Source: Candidatus Formimonas warabiya (lineage in GTDB: Bacteria; Bacillota; Dehalobacteriia; Dehalobacteriales; Dehalobacteriaceae). From it: DNA of 64,000 nt. Shown one piece after another: positions 18,093 through 26,118 of the stretch. The stretch lies in NCBI RefSeq assembly GCF_002777255.1, contig NZ_CP017634.1, forward strand, positions 942,903-1,006,902, in the 5' to 3' direction. Under the pieces are notes generated by a model. The model saw only the letters and a program-made list of their open reading frames with translations. It ran no database searches and was not told the origin of the DNA. How positions within the stretch are numbered: the stretch's first letter is position 1; each line of letters begins with the position of its first letter. The translations under genes were made by a program, and so were the position numbers.

Positions 18093-19264
18093 AGTACCTT
18101 TTATGAGTACATAAAAAAATTTTATTAATATAGTTGACTCATTTTTTCTGCTGCATCTCTTTGCATACCCGACTGAACGTGTCCATAACGCCATGTGATC
18201 GTCTCCTCGGTATGTCCAAGCCTTTGGGCTACCACATGCACTGGAACCCCATTCTTAAGCCACAGCGTGGCGCAGGTGTGACGTAAACCGTGAAAGGTTA
18301 CCTTTACCCCTAACTTCTTTTTTAAATCGGCCCATATGTGGGTCACACGCATTGGGGTTAAGGGAGACCCGTCCCCGTTGGCAAAAACGTAACCAGCGTC
18401 ATTATATGGATTCTCAAGGGTACATTTAAGTTTGTCCTTAGTTTGTTGCAATTTGAGTAATCTAAACAAAGCAATGTCTTTTTTTGTGATATCAATAGTT
18501 CGGAGTGCCCGGTCGGATTTACCGTAAGGAGCCCAGTAAAAAGAACTGCCTTTTCTTTTCATAGAACCCGTTACGCTAAGAGTTTTCCTTTTTAAGTCTA
18601 TATTAGGCCAGAATAGCCCACACAATTCTCCGCTTCGCATACCTGTAGAAACAGCTTCTGATACTAGCACAAAATTTCTCACATTTTTCATTTTCCTAAG
18701 TTTTGCTTTGGTGGTCCGAACATCTTCTTCAGTCAAGGTTTCAACTGCTTTTTTGGGCACCTTTACATTTGTGACATTTTTCTTTTTGATTTTGTGCTTA
18801 CATGGGTTTCGGGGAAGTCCGGCTTGGTCTAGGGCACTACTAAGAGTGTTTAGAATGCCTTTTACCGTTTCAGGCTCAAGACCTTTGCCACCTTCCTTTT
18901 TCGGCTTCAATAACAAGCCTTTAAACTTCAATATGTTTTGGGGCTTAATGCTTAAGAGTTTCATATTTCCATCGTCGAAGAAGGGAATATAATGAGTATA
19001 AACATAAATTGAATAGCGGTCGTAAGTACCGGGGGATACATCGATTTTTTGGAGCTCCAACCAATCCTCGAAATATTCTTTAACAGTCTGGTAATTCGGC
19101 TCCACAAAGGTATTATTGGCAAGTTTATTTTCAATTTCTTTTTTAACACCATCAGCTTCTTCATAGGTTGCCCTGCGTTTAAGCCCAAGATACTTCCGGA
19201 CACTATATAATGGACTAAGAAAACTAGACAACAAAACAGCCTGATTTAAAGTGTATAATGAGGT

Positions 19265-19561
19265 ATGCGAAAAACATTTACAGGAGAATTTAAAGCCAAG
19301 GTTGTACTGGAAATTCTAAAGGAAGAAAAATCCATATCCCAGCTTGCTGCCGAATATGAAGTACATCCAAATCAGCTGTCTAGTTGGAAGAAAGAAGCAA
19401 TTGAAGGGCTCCCTCAGATACTTGCAGATGGACGCAGGAAGGATGACGAAAAAGAAGATCTAAAAAAGCAAGTGCAAGATCTGTATACCCAGCTTGGAGA
19501 GGTCACCGCCCAATTCAATTGGCTTAAAAAAAAATCTGGGATCGACCCTGCCAAGAAGTGA
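19265..19561 (+). CDS. IS3-family transposase OrfA (copy 1)
   Basis: 98 residues. HTH DNA-binding domain (~1-50: FTGEFKAKVVLEILKEEKSI..LAAEYEVHPNQLSSWKKEA) followed by a leucine-zipper-like coiled coil (~64-90). It binds the IS ends and joins OrfB to make transposase. A -10-like TATAAT is at 19254-19259, but the start has only a weak ribosome site. Identical product in copy 2. Confidence 0.93.
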   Translation: MRKTFTGEFKAKVVLEILKEEKSISQLAAEYEVHPNQLSSWKKEAIEGLPQILADGRRKDDEKEDLKKQVQDLYTQLGEVTAQFNWLKKKSGIDPAKK

Positions 19562-20378
19562 ACGGATTGCCCTTGTAGATTTTGACGATCCCGAAATGTC
19601 CGTTTTTGTGCAAGCTCAAATGCTTTCTCTCAATCGGAGCAGTCTTTACTATAAACCAGTTCCACCATCAGAAGAGGAAATTCGGCTTAAGCATGCCATT
19701 GACGAAATTTATACTAAATCACCCTATTTCGGTTCGAGAAGTATTACGACGGTCTTAAAACGAGAGGGACACTTGGTTAGTCGGTCAACGGTTCAAAAAT
19801 ATATGCGTGAAATGGGCTTGGTTGCAATACATCCTGGTCCTAACCTCAGCAAAAGAAACCATGAACATAAGGTTTATCCATACCTACTTAGAAATATTAC
19901 CGCCAGTTATCCAAACCATATTTGGGGAACTGATATTACCTATGTCCGCTTACGACGCGGCTGGCTTTACCTTGTAGCATTTCTGGACTGGTATTCACGT
20001 TACGTGGTTTCATGGGAATTAAGTGATAACCTTGAAGTTGATTTTGTTCTTTCCGCATTGGAAGCAGGTCTAAAAATCGGAAAACCTGTAATTGCCAATA
20101 GCGATCAGGGTAGCCAATTTACATCCAGACGATATATAGATACGCTGATAAATAGTAGCATCCAAATTAGCATGGACGGAAGAGGCCGGGCATTAGATAA
20201 CATTTTCACAGAACGATTATGGAGATCTGTTAAGTACCAAGAAATATATATTAATGATTATGCAAGCCCTAGAGAAGCCAGGTATGGTATTGGAAGATAT
20301 CTTGAAAGCTACAACACATACCGGCCACACCAAGCATTGAAGGAACTTACTCCGGCAGAAGTTTACTTTAAAAAATGA
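19494..20378 (+). CDS. IS3-family transposase OrfB, DDE integrase (copy 1)
   Basis: 294 residues in the +1 frame relative to orfA, overlapping it by 68 bases. rve/DDE core: first Asp in WGTDITYV, second in NSDQGSQF, Glu in DNIFTERLWRS, with an HTH_21 stretch (YGS/FGSRSITTVLKREGH) before it. In IS3 elements the active protein is an OrfAB frameshift product; an A9 run at 19526-19534 in the overlap is the likely slip site. The true OrfB-only start is uncertain. Confidence 0.93.
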   Translation: MERSPPNSIGLKKNLGSTLPRSERIALVDFDDPEMSVFVQAQMLSLNRSSLYYKPVPPSEEEIRLKHAIDEIYTKSPYFGSRSITTVLKREGHLVSRSTVQKYMREMGLVAIHPGPNLSKRNHEHKVYPYLLRNITASYPNHIWGTDITYVRLRRGWLYLVAFLDWYSRYVVSWELSDNLEVDFVLSALEAGLKIGKPVIANSDQGSQFTSRRYIDTLINSSIQISMDGRGRALDNIFTERLWRSVKYQEIYINDYASPREARYGIGRYLESYNTYRPHQALKELTPAEVYFKK

Positions 20379-20890
20379 CTTCTTAAAACCCTGGAAGGGC
20401 TCTGCCCCTCCAAACCACCCCGCCCTCGCCGGGAGGCAACCGGTCTGTTATGAACAGACCGGAAACAAAAGGGTCTTGCTGATCAACATGTCAAGGGCAA
20501 GCAGCTTCGCTGTCGGCAAAGCCGACCCTTGACATAATATCTAATCCAGTGGAAATAATTAACGGAATTACCAATACGTTTTTAAATAAACTTACAATTA
20601 TATACAATTATCAAGGAGCGAAAGGTGGTGTGAATACACCTTAAACAGGGTCAAAAAATTGTCTTGACAAAGTAGTCCACCATACTAATCCATTTGCGGT
20701 CTCTTTCCCCAAATTCATCGATATCATCATAAATAATGTAATAGACCGGCTTTTTCTTACTTCCTTTGTTAAAAATAGACGCCATTTTTCCACCTCACAT
20801 TTATGTTGCGAACATATGTTTGGATAAATTAATTATAACACTTATCTACATTTTGGGAATAATTAAAACGAATTGAGAAGTAAAAAAATT

Positions 20891-20915
20891 TAAGGACCCG
20901 CTAGGCAGGTCCTTA
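20891..20915 (-). terminator. Terminator downstream of the HsdR_N-like gene
   Basis: Perfect 8-bp stem TAAGGACC/GGTCCTTA; read on the - strand it runs into a T-rich tract. It separates the nuclease-like gene from the integrase promoter region. The rest of 20786-21050 is AT-rich and holds no gene I can support. Confidence 0.65.
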
Positions 20916-21050
20916 GTAAAATTTCATTTTTATGTTTCATCATTTTTAAAAACTGATTATGATAGAGAAACATTTGTCATTCCTTTCTCCCATATCATCA
21001 AAAATCTGTTTGGGTCCTTCGTAAGCCAAAAGTTAAATGATTTTTAAATA

Positions 21051-22196
21051 TTAGTCTTCCAATATTTCAAAACTTCGAACAATGTATTTATCGATTTTTT
21101 TTATGTCATCAATTGTGGAAAGAATTAACCGAGATTCACCCATACCCTTTGGAGCAGCTTCCGAATGCAGCCCATTTGCTAAAATATTGGCCTCATCAAG
21201 AGTAAGTCTTGACACTACATATTTAAATGATCCATCAATATTGAATCTTAGAAACCATCCATTTATATTTTTTTTATAAACAGCAAAATAAGTGGTAGTG
21301 TCTTTATATCCAATTTTAGAAATGTCTTTCTTCGCATTTTGTAAGATCGATTTGATATATTCAAATGTTTTAATTTCATCTTCAGATGTAAAGATGTGTT
21401 TCTTTTCCATCTCATTATGGGCTGCTTCTTCAACTGATTCCTGTTCGATTGGTTTCACGGTTTCTGACTCAGTTTTATTAAGATCGTCTTCAACGTTTTT
21501 CAAAATCCCTTGACTGATTATTTCAAGCAAAGCAGATTGAATAGCTTTTTTTACCAGAGGCTTAAATCGTTCAATAACATTGCTGGTTATTCTTGTTTCA
21601 CTGAAGTCTTTTATCAAAAACCTGATAAATTCATCTGATGGGTTCTTAAATAATTCTTTTAGCGTATTATTTAGATTGGCCATATAGACTAGTTCTTCAG
21701 CATACTTTATCAAGTTTTCATTCTCGAAGACATCTTTTTTAAATCTGCTTAATGCCTCAATTTCTGAGTCTTTCAGATCAGTTATGTCCAACTCGAAAAA
21801 AGGAGCACTATCCATAATATTGTTTTGGTTTAAATCCGTAAAAAACTTATATTGGACGCCGTTAGTAAGGATTCCAATCTTTACATTCGGAGTAGAATTG
21901 AAATAACGACTTAGCTGGGCATTATGGTTTTCAAGGTTTTCGTTTACTGACTTAGATTCAATAAAGAGAATCGGATTTCCATTTTTGAAAATAGCATAAT
22001 CAACTTTTTCTCCTTTTTTCTTTCCAAAGTCAGCCACATATTCTGGTTGAACTTCCAATGGATTAAACACATCGTAACCTAAAACCTGGATAAAGGGGAT
22101 TATCAAGGAGTGTTTGGTGGTCTCCTCATTTGAAATGTGTCTTTTACGTTCCCCAATCTGGACGGATAAACGCAACAGATCTTCCTTAAAACTCAT
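21051..22196 (-). CDS. HsdR N-terminal-like type I restriction/nuclease-domain protein
   Basis: 381 residues. Residues ~25-135 match the HSDR_N fold: E..T/SLIIPFIQVLGYDVFNPLEVQPEY, then D-YAIFKNGNPILFIESKS, giving the D...ExK nuclease triad (D~66, E~79, K~81). No helicase or methylase partner is present, so it is not a complete type I system. The C-terminal ~100 residues are a separate domain. Such stand-alone genes are common in prophage lysogeny blocks, and an exclusion or defence role is inferred. AT-rich like its neighbours. Confidence 0.75.
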   Translation of the reverse strand: MSFKEDLLRLSVQIGERKRHISNEETTKHSLIIPFIQVLGYDVFNPLEVQPEYVADFGKKKGEKVDYAIFKNGNPILFIESKSVNENLENHNAQLSRYFNSTPNVKIGILTNGVQYKFFTDLNQNNIMDSAPFFELDITDLKDSEIEALSRFKKDVFENENLIKYAEELVYMANLNNTLKELFKNPSDEFIRFLIKDFSETRITSNVIERFKPLVKKAIQSALLEIISQGILKNVEDDLNKTESETVKPIEQESVEEAAHNEMEKKHIFTSEDEIKTFEYIKSILQNAKKDISKIGYKDTTTYFAVYKKNINGWFLRFNIDGSFKYVVSRLTLDEANILANGLHSEAAPKGMGESRLILSTIDDIKKIDKYIVRSFEILED

Positions 22197-22325
22197 AATA
22201 AATTCTCCCCCTTTTTGTTGATAATTTTTTCAGGCTATAAACGCCCATGCTTTGTCCATTTTATAGACTTTAGCAGCTACGTCTTTAACTCAAATAAATC
22301 ATGGCCCCCGTAGCTTGAGTAGTAT

Positions 22326-23174
22326 CTAAAAAATTATTACCAGTAGGGTAATAAAGCACATAACAAAAAGTATAGAAAGAAGACAGCCTGTTCTAGCAGC
22401 ATGTTTTTTGGGGCTAGACCTGGATGAAGTGGCTGCAGTTAAGTCATAATTAATTTGATAGGTATTCTCATCCTTGACTACATATTTTTCTCCTTTTCTT
22501 TTTTCCTTTTTCTTAACTGCTATAGCAATGTCCTTGCCGTTTTCCCATTCTGTGACGTATTCCCAAGATTTATTGGTTTTAGGATTGATTGTGTCGGGAA
22601 ATGCTTTTAATTTCTGCTCAATTTTTTTAGGATTAAGAGCAGGACATAATAGATAGGGCTCAAGATTAGTTGAAACTGCATGAATTAATCGATTTTTATC
22701 AACAGCGAAAGAACCGTCGGATTTTATTTCCCCGAAACCATTCAGGCCATGCCATCCATAAACGTCGATGCCCGTGTGACGACAACCAAAGTCATTGTCA
22801 TTGCCGTTATAAGCATCATCTCTCCCGCAGCAATATTCATCTGGATCAAAAGCCTTCTCTCTTTGCTTATAACAATACATGCTCTGACAAATCTTTTGCG
22901 AGGGAATCTGCTGCCCTCCCATGTAGATTGCGGTGCTTTTCCATCCACTTACCAAATCATATAGTTCAAAAAATGGATTAATGTTTGCTAAAGAGTAATT
23001 TGCTGTATGTTTTACGCTCTTTCCTTGACCGGTTTCAGTGTAGGTTGGATTCTTTTTAATATATTCAACGGCAAGATCATAATTTTGAGAAGTAGACTTT
23101 CCAAATTCTAAGGTAATTTCTGGTAATTTTGTTGTTTTAAAATTATTTTCTTCAGGTAAAGTGGACTCAGCCAT
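22326..23174 (-). CDS. Cys-rich, C-terminally membrane-anchored prophage protein, unknown
   Basis: 282 residues from ATG 23174 (GGGAGGAG just upstream). A central Cys cluster includes CQSMYCYKQ, YCCGRDD and a CRHTGIDVYGWHG stretch; the last ~20 residues form one hydrophobic segment (TGCLLSILFVMCFITLLVIIF), so the protein is probably tail-anchored facing the cytoplasm. I do not recognise the family. Its place between an HsdR_N protein and ImmA in the lysogenic block suggests expression in the lysogen. Confidence 0.6.
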   Translation of the reverse strand: MAESTLPEENNFKTTKLPEITLEFGKSTSQNYDLAVEYIKKNPTYTETGQGKSVKHTANYSLANINPFFELYDLVSGWKSTAIYMGGQQIPSQKICQSMYCYKQREKAFDPDEYCCGRDDAYNGNDNDFGCRHTGIDVYGWHGLNGFGEIKSDGSFAVDKNRLIHAVSTNLEPYLLCPALNPKKIEQKLKAFPDTINPKTNKSWEYVTEWENGKDIAIAVKKKEKRKGEKYVVKDENTYQINYDLTAATSSRSSPKKHAARTGCLLSILFVMCFITLLVIIF

Positions 23175-23267
23175 TTTATCTCCTCCCTTAAAAGTCAAAA
23201 CTTGTCTAATTCTGTCGAATTGTTTATATAACATAAAGACCCGCTTTCCTTGTTAAAGTAGCAGGTC

Positions 23268-23699
23268 TTATTTTTGGAATTTATAAACTACAAGCTCTTT
23301 TGGCACTCCAAAGTATTGGGCTATTTGATCACAGCTCATGTCTTTTATCATATTCTTGTCGATATCATAAATTAAGAATTCTGCGGCGAATTTATTTGCC
23401 TCATTTTCCTGTATCCCTTTAGGGAACAAGGTGTACTCCCGGATCATATAAGTGCCGCGGTTAGAGTGGAGGATGGCATGTCCCAGTTCATGGGCCAGGA
23501 CAATCCGTTGTTCAAATTCAGGTAGGTTTTTGTTGACCACAATGAATTTGTTGCGAAGGGTATTAATGAAATATCCTTTGGTATGATGGCTGTAAGATTT
23601 ATATTTAATGGTTACTCCGATTGCTTGAGCGATTTTTGCCGGGTCCCGGGTCTCGTATTTTTTCACGAGGCGACGAACGCAGAGTGGGATGTTCTGCAT
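23268..23699 (-). CDS. ImmA/IrrE-family metallopeptidase
   Basis: 143 residues with the zinc-protease motif HELGH (~69-73) and downstream ENEANKFAAEFL. In ICEBs1 and many phages ImmA cleaves the partner repressor to induce excision; here the CI-like repressor is two genes away on the same strand, so that partner is inferred. GGAGG precedes the ATG. Confidence 0.88.
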   Translation of the reverse strand: MQNIPLCVRRLVKKYETRDPAKIAQAIGVTIKYKSYSHHTKGYFINTLRNKFIVVNKNLPEFEQRIVLAHELGHAILHSNRGTYMIREYTLFPKGIQENEANKFAAEFLIYDIDKNMIKDMSCDQIAQYFGVPKELVVYKFQK

Positions 23700-23721
23700 A
23701 TATGTAACCTCCGAGTTAAGT

Positions 23722-24066
23722 CTATTTACTGGAAGTTCTTTTACGCTTATTTAAGACTGCAATATGAATATCATGGTTTTCAACCTTCTCTTCAATGGTG
23801 TCCAGACGGGTGATCACGCGATCTATCTTTTCATTATTAGCATTCAGGCCATCAAAGAGGGCGGATATTTGAGTATCAAATTTATTTTCTATCCGAACCT
23901 GGCTTTCATTGTTCGCTTTTATATCTACTTCCATATGGTCCATTCTTTCATCCATCTTAACTATTTTACTTGCGATAACTTCGAGATAATTTAAGACGGA
24001 TTCTTGAAACTTATCGTTTTGTTCTAGTTTAGATAAAACTAGGTCTTGAAATTTTTCATTTTCCAT
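23722..24066 (-). CDS. Coiled-coil prophage protein, unknown
   Basis: 114 residues, nearly all heptad-like: ENEKFQDLVLSKLEQNDKF and later DTQISALFDGLNANNEKID. No cysteines and no membrane segment. Lies between the repressor and ImmA in the same transcription unit with three bases to the repressor stop, so it might modulate that pair; this is speculation from position. Confidence 0.65.
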   Translation of the reverse strand: MENEKFQDLVLSKLEQNDKFQESVLNYLEVIASKIVKMDERMDHMEVDIKANNESQVRIENKFDTQISALFDGLNANNEKIDRVITRLDTIEEKVENHDIHIAVLNKRKRTSSK

Positions 24067-24069
24067 TTT

Positions 24070-24486
24070 TTATTTACCCTCTTTTTTTCTACCATACTTT
24101 TTCTTGTTTTTTTCCTTTGACTCCCAAAAAAGTTCTGTTATGTCGCGGAAAATTTTTTCCTTATCTTCATCTGCAACTTCATCATCCATGAAGAAGGTTT
24201 GGGCATGGTTTCTGAAGTTTTCATATTGTTTGATGTCACGTTTGGTTACAGGGGTAGAAGCGGGGAGATAGCCGGCAGCCGCCAACATTTTTTCATAGGG
24301 ATAATTATAAGCCTTAGATAAACTCTTAAGAGTATCTGGTGACGGATATAATGGTTTCCCTGTTCGCGGGTCGCGCCCTTTTTCTAAATGACTTAAGTAA
24401 CTATGACTTATTTGTGCACGTTTAGCCACGTCTCTTAAGGATTCATCGCCTCTTAATTTAATTAATAATCTTGATAGATCGGACAC
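24070..24486 (-). CDS. CI-like XRE-family repressor
   Basis: 138 residues with GTG start. HTH_3 domain at ~5-65: LRGDESLRDVAKRAQISHSYLSHLEKGRDP. The C-terminal half is charged and lacks a LexA-type peptidase, fitting control by the nearby ImmA rather than self-cleavage. Divergent from the Cro-like gene across a 160-bp switch. Confidence 0.85.
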   Translation of the reverse strand: MSDLSRLLIKLRGDESLRDVAKRAQISHSYLSHLEKGRDPRTGKPLYPSPDTLKSLSKAYNYPYEKMLAAAGYLPASTPVTKRDIKQYENFRNHAQTFFMDDEVADEDKEKIFRDITELFWESKEKNKKKYGRKKEGK

Positions 24487-24507
24487 TTATAACACCTACT
24501 AAATAAA

Positions 24508-24536
24508 AATGTAATACGTCTACCACAAATTGTAAA
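24508..24536 (-). promoter_or_regulatory. Leftward (repressor) promoter
   Basis: On the - strand: TTTACA (24531-24536), 17 bp, TACATT (24508-24513), 22 bases before the repressor GTG. Confidence 0.65.
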
Positions 24537-24640
24537 CCATGCAAGACTAAAAATAAACAAAAAGTCCCTAAATATTTGTTGCACATACTTGACATTTAGT
24601 TGCACATGAAATACAATTCAAATGTAGCACGTGGTTTACA
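24529..24640. promoter_or_regulatory. Lysogeny switch operators
   Basis: A TGTAAACCA half-site at 24531-24539 recurs inverted as TGGTTTACA at 24632-24640. Direct repeats GTTGCACAT at 24578-24586 and 24599-24607 (21 bp, two helical turns) flank the rightward -35. Candidate CI/Cro binding sites. Confidence 0.55.
24589..24617 (+). promoter_or_regulatory. Rightward early promoter
   Basis: TTGACA (24589-24594), exactly 17 bp, TACAAT (24612-24617). It overlaps the second GTTGCACAT repeat in its spacer, so repressor binding there would block polymerase. Confidence 0.85.
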
Positions 24641-24661
24641 GAAAAGGAGGTGTGCCTTGAT

Positions 24662-24919
24662 ATGAAAAATTTGGTTCGGAAATATCGTAGGGAACTTGAA
24701 ATGACCCAAGAGGAATTGGCGGGACGGGCCAGCACCAGCAGACAAACCATTATAGATATTGAGAAGGGACGTATTAAAAATCCGTCTTATAAGCTGGTTA
24801 GTAATATTTCGATAGTCCTTGGGAAGGAAGTGCATGAAATTTTTTTTGCCGAGGATGTTGCACCTGTAGAACAATTCAAGACTGATTCCAGCACTACCGG
24901 CAACCCCAGGATAGCGTAG
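24662..24919 (+). CDS. Cro-like XRE-family regulator
   Basis: 85 residues: MKNLVRKYRRELEMTQEELAGRASTSRQTIIDIEKGR is a clear HTH_3. Start at ATG 24662 after AAGGAGG; a GTG at 24650 overlaps the ribosome site. First gene of the rightward early operon, opposite the CI-like gene, so it probably represses the lysogenic promoter. Confidence 0.85.
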   Translation: MKNLVRKYRRELEMTQEELAGRASTSRQTIIDIEKGRIKNPSYKLVSNISIVLGKEVHEIFFAEDVAPVEQFKTDSSTTGNPRIA

Positions 24920-24934
24920 AAGGAGGTGAGAGAC

Positions 24935-25156
24935 ATGGACCAACTGGGCGACAAAGTAGCTTATACCATTCACGAAGCAATCGAGGCGACGGGCTTAGGT
25001 AAAAATTTCATATATGAGCTTATGAATACCGGTCAATTAGGTTTTGTTCGCAGGGGGAAAGGGGGGACGAAACGGGTTATTCCCAAGTTTGAGTTGGAGA
25101 GATGGCTGAAGGAGAACCTGGAGTTTGCCGAGAGGCCAAGGAGAAAGACGGGGTAA
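24935..25156 (+). CDS. Excisionase-like helix-turn-helix protein
   Basis: 73 residues with the HTH_17/Xis pattern: YTIHEAIEATGLGKNFIYELMNTGQLGFVRRGKGGTKRVIP. It could direct excision with the integrase or act as an early regulator. ATG 24935 follows AAGGAGGTGAG; a GTG at 24926 is less likely. Confidence 0.75.
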   Translation: MDQLGDKVAYTIHEAIEATGLGKNFIYELMNTGQLGFVRRGKGGTKRVIPKFELERWLKENLEFAERPRRKTG

Positions 25157-25207
25157 AGAAAAAGGTCCCGGCCCGGGGAGGCAGACCGGGGGAGAGGAGG
25201 TGAGAAG

Positions 25208-25501
25208 GTGAAAGTTTATACGGATTACGGCAATTCTTCCGTAAAAGCATTGGAGAGCTGCGTGATCGTCATTGAAGATGTTAGCGAATGGTCCTTAATG
25301 GCACAGCTACTTGAGAAAGAAGCCGAACGCCTGCAAGAAACAATAGAAAAATATCCTGATGCTGAAGAATTGGTTAAGATGTGCCAAGAAGATCTAGACT
25401 TCATTAAGCGCATAATTCCTCAACTTAATCATAGAAATTCTCTTCCTCTTAAACAATTAGATCTTAATAAGCTGCCACTAGGCTTATGGAGGAAGAAATA
25501 G
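25208..25501 (+). CDS. Small early prophage protein, unknown
   Basis: 97 residues, GTG start after GGAGAGGAGGTGAG. Mostly helical and acidic with repeated Glu/Leu (EWSLMAQLLEKEAERLQETI). No family recognised. Lies in a string of small early genes separated by G-rich spacers. Confidence 0.6.
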   Translation: MKVYTDYGNSSVKALESCVIVIEDVSEWSLMAQLLEKEAERLQETIEKYPDAEELVKMCQEDLDFIKRIIPQLNHRNSLPLKQLDLNKLPLGLWRKK

Positions 25502-25543
25502 ACTTGACCCCAGGGGGATAGGCCGAGGGAGGGGGTGATATTG

Positions 25544-25963
25544 ATGCCAAAGCGGAGTGAAGGTGATTGGGAACAAGCCTATAAAGATTTGAAATATTTT
25601 GTAGTTCATAATCTCGAAGGTGAAGCTCTTGCAAAAGTGAGAGATGAGATTCAAGTTATCGAGAATCATGAGCCAATTAAGGCAAAGGTCCAGGAGAAAG
25701 AAAAGAACTTTGTTATGCGTTGCATTAAGTCTGAAATTAATTTTATTTTGGATTCATATGAAAAATGGATAGATAAAACTTCACATGGGTCAGAGATTTT
25801 GCGTTCGGAAAAAGAGAGTGTGCTCTCAGGTATTAGTTCAGCTATTCATTATGTGGGTTATAAAAATGAATCCAATATTATTAGTGATATTGTAAAAAAA
25901 TTGATTTATAAGGATTTGCCTGCGGCGAGGGAACTGCTTGAAAAGCTGATGGACAAAGAATAA
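25544..25963 (+). CDS. Small early prophage protein, unknown
   Basis: 139 residues from ATG 25544 (GGGAGGGGGTGAT upstream). Charged and helical, no cysteine cluster apart from one Cys, no membrane segment. AT-rich inside relative to the G-rich spacers on both sides. No family recognised. Confidence 0.6.
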   Translation: MPKRSEGDWEQAYKDLKYFVVHNLEGEALAKVRDEIQVIENHEPIKAKVQEKEKNFVMRCIKSEINFILDSYEKWIDKTSHGSEILRSEKESVLSGISSAIHYVGYKNESNIISDIVKKLIYKDLPAARELLEKLMDKE

Positions 25964-25989
25964 AAGCATCCCGGAGAGGGAGAAAAAGT

Positions 25990-26012
25990 CGGTCCCCGGG
26001 GAGGTGGGGACC
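25990..26012. repeat. G-rich intergenic hairpin
   Basis: GGTCCCC pairs with GGGGACC around a GGGGAGGT loop. Related G-clusters (CCGGGGAGG, GGGGGATAGG) fill the spacers at 25160-25205 and 25502-25535. Confidence 0.4.
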
Positions 26013-26118
26013 GGGAAGGGGAGGTAAGAGATAGGGCTTCAACATATTTGATACTACTCCATGATCCTGCAAATAAAAACCCGGCAAAAGTTCGCAAGAT
26101 GTGAAAGGAGGTGAAGGC

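Larger units (their letters stand above)
19206..20684 (+). mobile_element. IS3-family insertion sequence, copy 1 (1479 bp)
   Basis: Ends defined by comparison with copy 2 and by the CTA duplication at 19203-19205 and 20685-20687. Terminal inverted repeats begin TATAATGGACTA (left) and TATGGTGGACTA (right, complement) and share an inner AGACAA. Carries orfA and orfB, then a ~300-bp non-coding tail (20379-20684) with a GGTCTGTT-ATG-AACAGACC palindrome near 20440-20460 and a larger TGTCAAGGG/CCCTTGACA hairpin near 20490-20530. Confidence 0.93.
18125..20785 (-). pseudogene. Prophage tyrosine integrase, split by IS copy 1
   Basis: Two pieces on the - strand. N-terminal piece 20685-20785 starts MASIFNKGSKKKPVYYIIYD with AGGTGG ahead of the ATG; C-terminal piece 18125-19205 holds the SAM-like core-binding domain and catalytic domain. 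Catalytic landmarks are TGMRSGELCG (Arg), HGLRHTCATLW (His-x-x-Arg) and the final WRYGHV tyrosine. Deleting IS 19206-20684 and one 3-bp CTA copy restores WISVRKYLGLKRRAT in frame, giving roughly 394 residues, normal for Tn916/phi-type integrases. As it stands the enzyme should be inactive. Confidence 0.93.

Noticed and set aside
21051..22196. Complete type I restriction system
   Set aside because: Only an HsdR_N-like protein is present; no helicase motor, HsdM or HsdS nearby.
24568..24973. Minus-strand frames across the switch and Cro-like gene
   Set aside because: They overlap clear HTH genes and promoters on the other strand and have no ribosome sites.
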